A DNA stretch of 64,000 nucleotides. Origin: Heliopora coerulea (taxonomy: Eukaryota; Cnidaria; Anthozoa; Scleralcyonacea; Helioporidae). The DNA lies in NCBI GenBank assembly GCA_030142905.1, contig JASJOG010000213.1, positions 72,001-136,000 on the forward strand. The letters are read 5' to 3'. Made by a program: the position numbers and the translations under genes. Each line of letters starts with the position of its first letter. Position 1 is the first letter of the stretch. The notes under the pieces were generated by a model that was given only the letters and a program-made list of their open reading frames with translations, ran no database searches and was not told where the DNA came from. Of this stretch, positions 11,329 through 22,859 are shown piece by piece.

Positions 11329-14001
11329 TCACAACATAAATGGTAAGTCCAAGTTTTTTTCACCAGTCCCAACATAAACACTTCCAAATTTTCTTGATTC
11401 TGGCACATGGTAAAAGATGAAGCCAAGCCAATGTAAACTTCGAATGGTTACCAATCCACTTCCTCTCTCATACTGCACACTCCATGAACCTTTAATTAAT
11501 ATCCAGTCTCATATTGTAATTAATTTTATTGTATGGCTCAGAAAAAGTTCAGTCATTTGAACCCTTTGAAGGTCTTTTTAGATCTTCAAAGATTAGCACC
11601 ATGCCCACTTAAAACATTACAAGAGCAATAATTTTTGATTATTGAATGCTACAAGAAGATTGGATTATGCATCTCAAGAAAAAGGACTGCAAATCTGGAT
11701 TTAGATATTACAATCTTTCACATATAGCAAGATCAGCTAAAAACACGATGCAATATTCATTTGCTTGTTGGAAACAAAAAGGATACAGTTAGAGCATTAA
11801 TTTTGCTACCTGAACTTAAACCACATAACCAACCATCAGACACTATTTTAAAAACTTTAAAGATTTTCAAAATTGGGTTGTTAAAATGAAGTGTAAATCA
11901 TCAAACTTTTCCTTTACAATGAAAATAACTGCAGAAGAGGGGAAATATTTTTAATTACAGGTTTTTGTTAGGATAGTATGAGTGCTAATTTTTTAATTTT
12001 TGCACCAAACCTAATTTACTCCATACTGCAAGTTATACATTTTTATTACTAACCTCCTTTTGGAATATCTGCATCAATTGGATCTAGAAAGTCAATAGAC
12101 TTGTCCAAGGATGCCTAGTTTTAATTCAAATAAGTCAAAACACTCCATTAATGAAGATTATTAGTCTAAACACTGACTCAAGTAAAAGTAACATCAATTT
12201 TTAAGCATTCCCATTCCTAGACTTTATTGCTTTGAAGTCAATTCAAATTCCTCTGTTGCTCCAAAACAAGTAATATACATATTTTGAAGAACTACCTGTA
12301 CTCAATGAAAGGGTGGCCCACTTTGTTCAATTAAATCATCTAGCAATAGCCAAAATAATATTCTACATTGCACTCCTACCCTTCATTGACTTAAATCCAT
12401 CACTATTGCATCATTACCTTTTGCAAAAGTGTCTTTTGATTTAGCAAAACTGGCTCGCGGAAATGAAAATAAGAGCACAACTTGCCTGCATCTGCCACAG
12501 AAAGTCCTTTATAGGAAAAAAATAGTCTTGTAGAAATTCCTTTACATTCATTAAGGAAATATATTATGTGAGACAAACTTTGGATCAGTACTGTATAACT
12601 GTACCTTCAAAACATCTATTGGTATATATGTCTCCAGTTGCTGCCCTCAAATATGCACCTCTTGGTACAATGGAAACATCATAGTTAATTGATGATACCA
12701 TTGTTGCCAGACGGTCTTCTTCCTTGACAAGTACCTAGTTGATGCAAAATATACTGCATGAGAAAATTTTGGGAAATTTTTAGAAAAAAAGAATGGAGCA
12801 AAAAGATGACAGAAGGGTCAGTTGCAAGTAATGCAATTTTGAAGTAGTTTGGCAAGAACTGAGACTGGATTGAACCATACTTTTAGCTTATGAGTTTAAT
12901 TCCAGCTGAATGAACTTGAATGGTCTTGTACTCTTTGTAATTGGCCTTTGAAGTTTATATACCAAATATCCACTGAATGTCCCATTACTTCACAGTAGAA
13001 CTCTTTTACACATGCTTTCAGTGATAATTTCATTATACCCAGTTCATTTCACAGAATTTCCAAAATATTAATGCCAAAAAGTTTGCTTGTATCAAATGAA
13101 GTATTTTTGAAATAATTATTTACTATTTGTTGACGTGTAGTCTTGATAAATAGTTGATTAAAATGGTTAGATAGAACAAGTTGTAATAGAATGAACTTGA
13201 GTAATTACATTTAGTTGGTTATGTAAAGTCCTCAGTACCGTAATAGGAATAAGCCATCAGTAGCTTTATGTGACATGGCCCTACTGTTTGCTGAGTAAAT
13301 TATATTATAAAAAAATAAATAGATATATCAGGTGTATGTGAGTTTAGTTAATGCTGCAAAGCTTTCCCCCCAAAAATGTGAGTCTGTATAAAACCTTGCT
13401 AGTTATTTTGGCTGCATCGGTAACGGAGGACTGCAGATATGTACTTACTGTGGTTTCGTCGTCATGTTCAACGTCAGTATCGCGTTCTTCGCTTCTCTTG
13501 GTTTCCGTGTGTTCATATTCATAGGAAGGATCACCCGTAAACCGGCCTTTCACATACGAACAATTCTGTCTCATCTCGCCCGTCACTTGAGGAAGAAGGC
13601 CCCACTTAACACAATCCACACTAGAATCATCCAAATTTGTGAAGTAAGCGTTTCGGTGTTTTTGCACGGAACATGCGTTATGAACTACATCATGAAGACA
13701 TACTTTTTTTATAAGAAATACGGAAGTCTAGCTACATTATGTCGTCCAAACTACTTCAGACAACTAACCCTAACCTGTATAAAGTTTGTCTGTCTTTCAG
13801 CTCATCTTTACCAACTCCTTCTACGATGAAATAGTCATCTTTTACACCAAGGATCTTACCCCAGAACGCCACCTTTTTGAACTTGTAATTGCTTTTCAAA
13901 ATGACCAGTGAAGACTGCAAAGCTGCCTTCTGTTCAGTACTCAAAATAACCCCACTGCTTCCAACGTAATCAATGTTTAAATGAAGACCTTCTGCATCCA
14001 T
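11329..14001 (-). CDS. RSPH9: Radial spoke head protein 9
   Basis: Six exons, 13775-14001, 13449-13620, 12605-12734, 12418-12506, 12054-12114 and 11329-11489, give 279 residues, close to human RSPH9 (276). Phases match at every junction. Landmarks in order: MDAEGLHLNIDYVGSSG at the start; FWGKILGVKDDYFIVEG; WGLLPQ; GRFTGDPSYEYEHTE; SINYDVSIVPRGAY; LCSYFHFREPVLL; SIDFLDPIDADIPKG; and the C-terminal YVGTGEKNLDLPFML. All are RSPH9 hallmarks. The protein belongs to the radial spoke head of motile 9+2 cilia and flagella. An AATAAA on this strand lies at 11158-11163, about 165 bp past the stop. It is head-to-head with ITPK1 (418 bp between start codons) and tail-to-tail with MRPS18A. Confidence 0.95.
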
Positions 14002-14419
14002 GACCGCCTGGTCTTCTCTCGTCGTCCTATGCTACACCGTCGCTACGCAACAAACTGCACTTATTTACGGGCACATTTTAGCGGAAAAACCCGAGCGAAA
14101 TAAATCGAAACATTTACCCACGACACTTTCGAAATTCGAACCCTTGAAAACTATTCAACTGTTTGATATTTGTAAGATCTGAGTCTTTTCGATTTGCTTT
14201 AGTTGAACTCACAATGATGTGTTGTTAATAATAATAATAATAAAAAAAAAAAAAAAATGTTGAAAACTACCTGGAGCCAATATTCCCTATAGGTTCTTTT
14301 CCCGGTGAGCACTTTTCTCCTTCGCATGATGTAGTTTACGTAAAATGGAAGAAAACGGAACAAAACGTTGGGATATTGGATCATGAAATGTACTTGGATT
14401 GATTCTCTTGAAGCGCTTG
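14002..14419. promoter_or_regulatory. Intergenic head-to-head region of RSPH9 and ITPK1
   Basis: A 418-bp gap lies between divergent start codons. It holds a short (taa)n/poly-A tract near 14225-14260 and no coding exon that I can see. Both promoters are presumed to lie here; no specific factor sites were identified. Confidence 0.4.
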
Positions 14420-17400
14420 ATGAGTACCTCAGTCGTTAAGCAGTCTGGATCAAAGTCCAGAAAAAGGAAAATTGGGTTTTGGCTAAGTACGAAGAAGAAA
14501 TTAAAGCTGAACTTTGAGAGTTTCATTCAATTATGCAAGTGAGTATAGCAAGATGAAAGTGATCGATTTGCTTTCTTGATGAACTACCGTTCAGGATTTT
14601 GCGTTCTAAATAATCTCTCTACCTTAATTTTTAATTTTATTTTGACCTCGTCTTTCAGCGAAGCTGGTGTGGAGGTAATTGAGGTAGGTATAGATAAGCA
14701 GGTTGGAAATACCATTCTTACTGACCTTAAAAGTTTTAAACAAAATACTTAAAACAAGGGCGTATGCGGAGGGTTGATTAAGCATCTCAAAGACAAGAAT
14801 ATTAATAAACTGTGAAAAAACAAGTCAAATCTTTTGTTAAAATCATTATATACATATACATAATTTAGGGAATAGATCATTTAAAAAGGTACAAGCACAT
14901 AGAATGCTAATTTGTACACGCCCTTAGGAGAGAAAGGAAGAGTTTTGTGAAGTTGGCCTTCAGTCGAACACGTCAGGAGTAAGGGCTGTTGATTTATGTG
15001 CTCGCTTGTTTTTGAGTTAATGGTCCTTCGACATTTACAAAAAGGTGATTGATGTTGAAATACTGAATGCATAGTCACCTAACGTTAATGTTGACAGTCT
15101 GGCAAAGTACAAGTGTGGGGGAATTCGTAAGGAACTATTTCTAGTGGTTTTCATAGACCGATTTTATATGACGTCACCAACCAAAACAAGCTGCCATTTT
15201 TACGACGATAAAACTCACAGAAGTAATGAAAACTCAAGTACATCAGCTTTTCCTAGATGACAATTTCACTTTGAATGCAAAAAAAGTCATACAGTTTTAT
15301 GTCGTCGAGACCTTGATATCTTCCGCTCAAACAATACGTAATAGCATGTGATGTCATCCTGAAATTCGTCTTTAGTTTTTATAGTCACAGTATGTTGTTA
15401 TTCATAACTCATCACGGTTCATCAAGAAACTGAATTAATTATTCACCTGTTGACCTTATTTTTCAAATTTAAGATTGATTTATCAAAACCATGGATAGAT
15501 CAAGGACCAGTAGATGTTATTATTCACAAGGTCACAGATTTCATTGCTGCTGCTGAATGTGGAGATTTGCAAGCTGTCAAAGCAATTCAGAAAATTGAGG
15601 TACCACAAATGGTATATGAATAATGTGAAAGTGGAGACATTTGGCTTTCAAAAATGTTTCCCCACTGTTAGTACAAACATTATGAAATAACATGGCACAC
15701 TTGTTTATGTAGCCAGTGTTATTTGCTAATATAATTTTTTGCATAAAGAAAAAAAATTTAAATGATTTTTAAATATTTTCATTATTTGGTTAATTAGTAT
15801 ATGTGGCATCAGTAATAGCATATATTTGACAATTATATGGTTATCAAAAAGTTTTATTTTGTAACTTCTTGTAATTTGAAGAGGGCAAAAACATGAATGC
15901 ATATGTACAGAAATCTCCTTCAAAGGCAATTAACTAGGATGCTCAACAACTGGTACTGTGCCAGTAGTCTGACATGCCACCAAACCACATAATTAATTCA
16001 CTCCACTGTATCGTATTTTTGGTTTTATTTGTCTTTGCAACTTATATGAGATACTCCGTGAATAGTTATCCATACAATTATTGATTCCATTAAGTATGAA
16101 TGTTTTTAAAAACCAGTAAAGGATCATGGAATTTTGTAATTTATTGATGATGATAGTGGACTGTTACAAGTTATAATTGTGTGAGATGTTTATTTTATTT
16201 AGACTTTTATCAATGACCATCCAGAAGTTATTGTACTTGATCCACTAAACTCTGTTCGTCTCCTAAGTGACAGATCTGTTTATTATCCAATCATGAGAGG
16301 ATGTGAAATCAAGGATGAAGGTTCAGTTCCTCTTATACAAGTTTTTTGTGAGAGGGAATGTAAAGTGCTATTACATTACAAATAAACTCTATACACTACT
16401 GTTATGTGTTATCCTCTATAACTAAAGTTGTCAATCAATCAATCAATCAACAAGCTTTTGCATGATTTCCAGGCTGACACAAGGCAATTATTGCATTTTA
16501 GATGGTGAAGCATTTATCCCAAACTTTGTTAGCCTAGAAGGGCATGACAGAAAAAGAAACTCGGAAGCCTTAAAGATGGCTAATGTAAAATTTCCTTTCA
16601 GTAAGTACCCAAAGACCTCTTTGAATTAGGAGGGTAAGAAATATCTGTGAGCAACAAACAAGATAATACTTTATTTTTTTATGACTGAGGAATTTTAACT
16701 GCTAAGCAGTGGTAGTGAGTTGACTAGCATATTGTACTGAGTGGTAAAGCTATACCCAGGCCCTTTCCTAAGTGAAGCCAGTGCATGTCTGGGTAAAATA
16801 TTCTAGATAGCTGTGTTTGTTTGTATATATATACAATAGAAATCATATGAAACATTAAGATTTTATTCTGTGCTGATACTATGCAAATATGACATCAACT
16901 TTCTGGCTATACCTCTGGCATAGACAGCCCCAAATGCTGTAGATAAATCTTATGATGGTTAAAATGGGTGGAAAGGTAACAATCACAAGCCAGTAGATTT
17001 ACATGTAATACTTTTGTACCATCTGAACCCTTAATTGTACATTCATGTCCATTTCCTGCACCCCTAGTTATTTGGGAGACAGTTATAAGAAACAAAAGTG
17101 GTGTAACAAAGATATGAAATGAGTTCACACTGTAGAAAAATTATCTGAATGTAGAGAGAGAATTTATACCATGGTAAACATAAATGGGGAAACTTAACAC
17201 AGGAATGATATGGTGATAGAAGAATTCAACAGTCAACATCTAACTTTTTCTGCACTCTAGTTTGCAAGTCTAAAGTTGCTCATGGCTCCGATGAGTCCCA
17301 TGAGGTAAAGTATAGCGTAGGCAATATTTATGCCTAAAATGCAAGTATGTTATTCAGTATGTTTTCTTTTGGTGCTTATGAATAGCACAAAAGACTATGA

Positions 17401-19294
17401 TATAAGGAATTTGTTTTTTAAAAATGAAAGTAGCGGTCTTCATTATCCTGGTAAGAATGCCCTCGGCCACACTAGAAGGACTGGGATTTGGGTTGCTGTT
17501 GGCAATTTGGGGTCTGAAATGAGTTGCCTGTACTAACATTAGCCTACTTCCATTCATTAATGACCTACACCATTATTGCACTTTGCTGAAAACTGGTATT
17601 TTAACCATTTTTCTTAGATGAGTATTATATTTAATGAAGAAGGGCTTCAAGATTTAAGATCTCCCTGTGTTTGTCAAGAATTCATAAACCACAATGCAGT
17701 TTTGTATAAGGTAAATATTTGCTCCAAATTAGTTTTTGAATGTACTAATTCTGATTTAATATCCAGTTAAACAAAATGTCATGAGTTAGAATCTGTTTTA
17801 AATAAAAACTAAAGAGGGTTGGTATATAATTTATCACAAAGTTTTAGAGAATTAAAAACACCCAAATCACCATTTATGCTTTAAAAATGTTAAAGAATTA
17901 AAAAGTTGGTATCATATATATTTCAGGTTTTTGTTATAGGTAATAAGCATTATATAAGTGAAAGACCCTCAATCAAAAACATGAAGGCTGGAGGTATGAT
18001 CCAGAAGCTCATTCTAATTAACCCTTCATTTTAACATAATGCAGTTACTGAATGCTAATTTCTTCTTCATTGTAGATTATGACACCATATTCTTTCATAG
18101 CCATGAAGTGTCTAAGCCTGATTCAGCTTCATTCCTTAACCAGGTAATAAAACAAAAACTACTGGATCCATATTCTTTGAAAGAAATTGTATTTCATTTT
18201 CCTGAGAATTTATTCTTGAATTATACTATGTTACATGTTGTAGCTAGAAAAACCAATTGTGAGCCCAACACCTCCAGATGAAAGGGTTATCAAAAAACTT
18301 ATGGAGGTACTTAGGAAAAGAATGGTAGGTGTCACCAATTTGTTGTTCAGAAATTAAATTTACAATTAGGGAAATTTTCTGGCCCCCAAACCATTTTCAT
18401 ATTTACAGAAAATAGTGCAAGATCATCCAAAATCTTGCAAATCATAAATAACATTTTTAACAACCCTAAAATGGTAGGAAGAAATCCACCACAAAAATTT
18501 GCCAATTAAAGTCTTGCAGTATTTTGTGATTTCAATGAAAGTATCTACTTATTTTGGGCTTTTTTGCTGACAACTGTTTGAGGTTGCAAATCTCAAATCA
18601 ACAAATGGTATCAGAGATTTTAATAACCCTTGTATTAGACCAATACTCCCATAATTGTATCACTGTAATGCTACTTGGTACACTGTAATTATTACTAAAG
18701 TCTGTCAAAATCATTTTTATTTTAGGGCTTAACATTATTTGGTGTTGATGTAATAGTAGAAAGGAAATCCAGAAGAATAGGTGTAGTAGATATCAATTAC
18801 TTTCCAGGTAAATGCTGTTAAGCATAAACTAACCAAGTACTGAGGGCATAAACTCTTTAAATGGTTCAATGGGCCAGAAAAGTGCATGTTTACAATTTTA
18901 TTCTGGCTGGTTGGCAGTTTTACTTAGAAGAGGAGGTGATCTGAAAGGGAATGGTTGACTTGTATTTCCAGTGATGGTAATTAGAGTTTGGCAATTCATA
19001 CTGTTGCCACTGTAATGTGAGGTAAAAACGATATTCCCAGGCAGACTTGCTCCATACTGGTATTCTGCATTTTTGACAATCCCTGAATATCAGACTTTTC
19101 TTATTACCATTGACCTGCAGAGTGTTTATGTGCTGTGCAAGTTAAAATATAGTATTCTAGTTCAAAGAACTGTTTACATCTTTCTTCAAGGCTATGAAGG
19201 TGTTGAAAGTGCAATACAAGATCTTTTTCAACATACAGTGCAAGTTACATCAAATGCTGAAATTGAGGGGAAGTCAGATTTTTGTATCAACTAA
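14420..19294 (+). CDS. ITPK1: Inositol-tetrakisphosphate 1-kinase
   Basis: Twelve exons: 14420-14538, 14659-14683, 15474-15599, 16203-16320, 16502-16600, 17261-17304, 17618-17710, 17927-17993, 18076-18143, 18244-18324, 18726-18807 and 19191-19294. They encode 341 residues with consistent phases. Family blocks in order: KIGFWLSTKKKLKLNF; GPVDVIIHKVTDF; VLDPLNSVRLLSDRS; KFPFICKSKVAHGSDESHEM; FINHNAVLYKVFVIG, the ATP-grasp nucleotide-binding core; FFHSHEVSKP; LTLFGVDVIVE; and DINYFPGYEGV, which carries the metal-binding Asp/Asn residues. ITPK1 phosphorylates inositol tris/tetrakisphosphates in the cytosol and feeds synthesis of inositol hexakisphosphate. The start gives a short basic leader before the kinase fold. 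The C-terminus is short compared with the long unstructured tail of human ITPK1. A polyadenylation signal follows at 19557. Confidence 0.95.
16431..16452 (+). repeat. (ATCA)n microsatellite
   Basis: A short run of tandem ATCA tetramers in an ITPK1 intron. Confidence 0.85.
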
Positions 19295-19556
19295 GGCCAC
19301 TGATGCAAAAACACTTTTGAAAGGTAATGTGCACATCCATCAAAACAAAAAGAAATTTGCAGGAGGCAGTTCAGCAATATCTTTGAGGACAGGATTCAAA
19401 AACAAATAAGTGAAGGAGCTGTGTCAGCCAGTCAACTTAAAAACCTGTGCCTTGAACACTGAAGGAGGATTATTGGCAATCACAGATTCAATCTTTAAAT
19501 CAAACTTGAACCCAGTGCAGTAGTATTTTAAAATAATTATTTAATTAGTGACACAG

Positions 19557-19562
19557 AATAAA
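19557..19562 (+). terminator. AATAAA polyadenylation signal for ITPK1
   Basis: A canonical AATAAA hexamer lies 263 bp past the ITPK1 stop codon. The assignment rests on position and strand only. Confidence 0.45.
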
Positions 19563-20019
19563 TACTTTTGTATGCTCAAGACATAGGATTTCAAAAAAGT
19601 GACATGCAAATTCTGAGGGTGGACATAAAATTAATACTGGTATCGTCTAAGTCCATTGAACCTTGCTCTGGAAACTTGGCTAACTTCCAAGCAGTTTACA
19701 AAGATGAAGCTGGAACTTATGTCCAAATGATCTTCACTCATGTACAAAATGATCTTTAAAGGCACTTAAAATTCAAACAGTACATGCAAGAGACAGAACT
19801 CTAGTCTTTCTATTAGCCAATTGCTTGATCATTCCAAATATTGTTGACAAAAAGCAGTTTTGCTTAAAAGTGGACAGAGCTCCACAGCCATCCTCATAAA
19901 TTATTTTGGTTTATTGTAATTCAGGTTTGAAAATTGCAGTAATGAGAAGAATGTTAGATTTCTGAAGCCAAGCAGCATTTTTAATTTGTTCAATCTCTGT
20001 CAGGACTTTTCTTACATTT

Positions 20020-20747
20020 TTATAATTGAAATGGTATGTGAACTATGACATGACACTTGAATCCCTCTGTTATTTGTTCACTTGCAACTGAGTCAAAATG
20101 ACCAGTGTATTGGTCTTCCTAAAGGCTGGAGTTAGATGACTTCAATGAGCAACTGTACATTCTATGAACAAAACTATTTTTCCTTGATGACTCACTGTCC
20201 ATTGAAATAGATTTCACTTCTGATCCAATGATGGAGTGTTTATCATTTCTATACCTTGCATTCTTTGCTTTTGCAGGTGAAAAATTTGTAAATATGTTTG
20301 ACTGAAGTTGAAACAGTACAGGACTTTGATGTTTTGAAATTGTTCACACAAGATTTTCGTTGAATGGTATTTTTGACTTCCTTTGTAGCATATTTGCTTG
20401 CTTTACATTTAGCACCTTTCTGAACCTCCAAAACCATGACTTCCTGTTGATTAGTTAATTGTTCATCAGTTGAGACCATAAGTTCATTCTTTTCATGGGT
20501 CCCTGGCCTGGTTTTTTTATGTACTCCACAAGTATGTTGTCTTGATTACCTAATCCTGGTTTTTTATCTTCAGTATTATGTAAATTGATGCCAAGATTAC
20601 CATTTGTTTTAGTGTTCAGAGCTTCTCATAATTTCTGTTTTTGTGGCTCCACATTGTGTAGAACTCCTTTCAAATCTGATAGGATTTCTCCTGATGAAAG
20701 CACCTTTCATGATTCTTCTCACAGGCTTAGTTTTGGCCATGGGGATT
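20020..20747 (-). pseudogene. Decayed MAP10 C-terminal coding tail
   Basis: Downstream of the MAP10 stop, coding-like sequence continues but jumps frame at least three to four times. One frame after the A5 run gives KTKPVRRIMKGAFIRRNP. Another begins near 20610 and reads NLGINLHNTEDKKPGLG. A third follows the A7 run at 20512-20518 and runs to the stop at 20249. A fourth carries SIIGSEVKSISMDSESS and passes an in-frame TAG at 20119-20121 into EDQYTGHFDSVASEQ, which resembles the YSEDF-type segments of the MAP10 tail. It closes at 20020. Two breaks fall at or near homopolymer A runs, so sequencing indels are possible; the internal TAG is not explained that way. Confidence 0.55.
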
Positions 20748-21959
20748 TTATTTTTGAGAATGGACCTTGTGTTTTACTTTATGCTTCGAAGGCACTCTTT
20801 TAGGATGTACAACCATCATAGGAAACCTATTTTGGGATTTTACAACAGCTGATTGTAGTCCATTCCTGCTGTATGCCTCTGGTTGTGGATTGTTTTTCAT
20901 CTGTTGCTTAGCCAATGACAGCTCAGTAAGCAATGCATTAATAAAAGGTAGGTCAGGAAGTGGAGCCCCATCTGCACATAGGTTTAGTGCCCTGTTTGAC
21001 TCATCCACTTCATGCAAGTTGCTTGTTTGAACAGAAACTGTTTGGTATTTCTTTCTTGAAGTTGTAGTAAAATCAATTTTTTTCTCAAGTGGCTTGGGGG
21101 AATGCTTAGGGCAAACTGACTTTGAGTTCTCAGGTGTAAACAAGTACTGTACGTTGGACAGACTGTTGTAATACAATGGGGGTGGCCTTGTAATATTTAT
21201 GTTTTCATTATCAACTGAGTTTTTTGTTTGCATGTCCTCATGGTAATAATTTTCCATAGCTGGTTCTTTGTTGCAAATGTCTGTTTGCATTTCAACATTA
21301 TAGTGCAAGTTTGGCAGTAGTTTCCCAACTTCCCGTTCATCCACTAAACTCTGAGTAGCAAAGTCTTCGCTTTTTGAATATCTTGGATTCTCTGCTGAGG
21401 TCTTTTCTTCCATTGTTGTTTTCAGTCTTGAACTGTAAGGAAACTGAGCAATTGCCCTGCTGCAGTTAAGATGATCATTTATTGTACAACCGAAACTGAA
21501 CAATCTGTAGCTTAGCTTTACTATAGCCACCCGCGTTCCCATTAGATTGAATAGCTCAAACGCCTTTTTTTTTCCATGGACAGCTGGCACATCAAGTCCA
21601 TTTCTTTGGATACTTTGCAGAATATTTTTGAAACAGTTCAATAACGATATGGTCGTGCTGCCAAAAAGTCTGGCCTTTTCTGTTGAAATGTCTATTAACA
21701 TAATGTAAAGTGGAGTGGCTTCAAGACGGGAATACAGAATTCCTGGGTTCATTTTAAACAAGCATGATTTGCCAGATTGAATCTGATACGGGCATTTTTC
21801 ACGATGTTCGTTTAGCCTTTCTCTTCCACTCGAGTGTACAACCAGTGTGGGATAATCTAGTAATCGGAAAGCTATTCCTGGTAGGTGACAAGAACCAACA
21901 ACGTTTTCAAGGGATTCGACGACAATTTCAAGGGAAAATAATCCTTGAGAATCCGCCAT
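20748..21959 (-). CDS. MAP10: Microtubule-associated protein 10, amino-terminal part as an intact 403-residue ORF
   Basis: A single-exon ORF starts at ATG 21959 (MADSQGLFSLEIVVESLE). It has the MAP10 N-terminal block: PGIAFRLLDYPTLVVHSS, then SGKSCLFKMNPGILYSRLE, TPLYIMLIDIS and a CTINDHLNC region, followed by PPPLYYNSLSNVQ, which matches the PPPLYY motif of human MAP10. MAP10 binds and stabilises microtubules and acts at the midbody and spindle. Human MAP10 is also intronless but about 905 residues long, so this ORF covers less than half of the family length. It ends at an A5 run (20751-20755), after which coding-like sequence continues in other frames (see the next entry). Either the gene is truncated by decay or the assembly carries indels. 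Confidence 0.85.
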   Translation of the reverse strand: MADSQGLFSLEIVVESLENVVGSCHLPGIAFRLLDYPTLVVHSSGRERLNEHREKCPYQIQSGKSCLFKMNPGILYSRLEATPLYIMLIDISTEKARLFGSTTISLLNCFKNILQSIQRNGLDVPAVHGKKKAFELFNLMGTRVAIVKLSYRLFSFGCTINDHLNCSRAIAQFPYSSRLKTTMEEKTSAENPRYSKSEDFATQSLVDEREVGKLLPNLHYNVEMQTDICNKEPAMENYYHEDMQTKNSVDNENINITRPPPLYYNSLSNVQYLFTPENSKSVCPKHSPKPLEKKIDFTTTSRKKYQTVSVQTSNLHEVDESNRALNLCADGAPLPDLPFINALLTELSLAKQQMKNNPQPEAYSRNGLQSAVVKSQNRFPMMVVHPKRVPSKHKVKHKVHSQK

Positions 21960-22086
21960 CTTAGTTTTTGATTCAACGTCTTTTCACCATAGTGAAGGAC
22001 ACTCTCGGGGGGGAGGTGCTCGGGTAAGCTTGAAAGGGTACAGGTGAAATGGCACGGCCAACTATAGTTTCACCTGGCGAGGGAAA

Positions 22087-22091
<5 letters not shown>

Positions 22092-22126
<35 letters not shown>
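22092..22126. repeat. (AT)n microsatellite
   Basis: An uninterrupted run of AT dinucleotides directly abuts the palindromic element that begins at 22128. Confidence 0.95.
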
Positions 22127-22127
<1 letters not shown>

Positions 22128-22128
<1 letters not shown>

Positions 22129-22572
22129 CTTACCTCAAAAAGTCGCTACAGCCTGTTTCATCTTGAGAAAGAATCTTCAGGTGACTGACGAATTCCGAAA
22201 ACAGGAAGGTTTTTATGCGTAGGCCGAAACGTGGGCGTGAAACAATAGCGGGATTTTGTTTTTGTTTTAGGTTGTTTACGCGGAATTTGACCTTGTGTGG
22301 GCAGACAGAAATTATTTCTAATCTTTTGTTCTGCAAATTATTTTTATCAATTAATTTGCTAAACAAAAGATCAGAAATAGTTTCGGCCTGCCCATACAAG
22401 GCCAAATTCCGCGTAAACAACCTAAAACAAAAACAAAATCCCCCCATTGTTTCACGCCCACACGCCCACGTTTCGGCCTACGCATAAAAACCTTTTTGTT
22501 TTCGGAATTCGTCAGTCACCTGAAGATTCTTTCTCAAGATGAAACTAGCTGTAGTGACTTTTTGAGGTAAGC
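22128..22572. mobile_element. Palindromic foldback element (MITE-like), 445 bp
   Basis: The left arm opens GCTTACCTCAAAAAGT and the right arm closes ACTTTTTGAGGTAAGC. The arms are about 200 bp each and nearly identical, meeting around 22335-22360, so almost the whole element is one inverted repeat. It sits between MAP10 and seipin beside an (AT)n tract. No clear target duplication can be read because the flank is repetitive. ORFs in both directions here are by-products of the palindrome. Confidence 0.85.
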
Positions 22573-22815
22573 AATATAATTCTATTTGCTCTATCTGTGC
22601 GACATTGAGCTCTCTTTAAATTTCGTAAACCAAAACGTTTACATATATATGTACATGTATGTATGTATAACTATTTTATTTTTAACTTCTTGCACATCTG
22701 CTGCATAAAGCCATTAACCAGTTTCACATGGCAAAAGAAAGTTTTCATAAATGATATAAACATGATTTGCAACAAACAGTTGCTTACTGCTTTCAGATAT
22801 TTTGCATCTTAAAAA

Positions 22816-22821
22816 TTTATT
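22816..22821 (-). terminator. AATAAA polyadenylation signal for seipin
   Basis: AATAAA on the minus strand lies 39 bp past the seipin stop codon at 22860. Confidence 0.5.
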
Positions 22822-22859
22822 GCTTGTAATAGCAACTGGATTGTGGGTTATGAATTAAT

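Noticed and set aside
13464..13829. 121-codon plus-strand ORF
   Set aside because: Antisense shadow of RSPH9 exons 1 and 2.
22130..22487. ORFs of about 100 codons on both strands with similar sequences
   Set aside because: They are mirror translations of the palindromic element, not genes.
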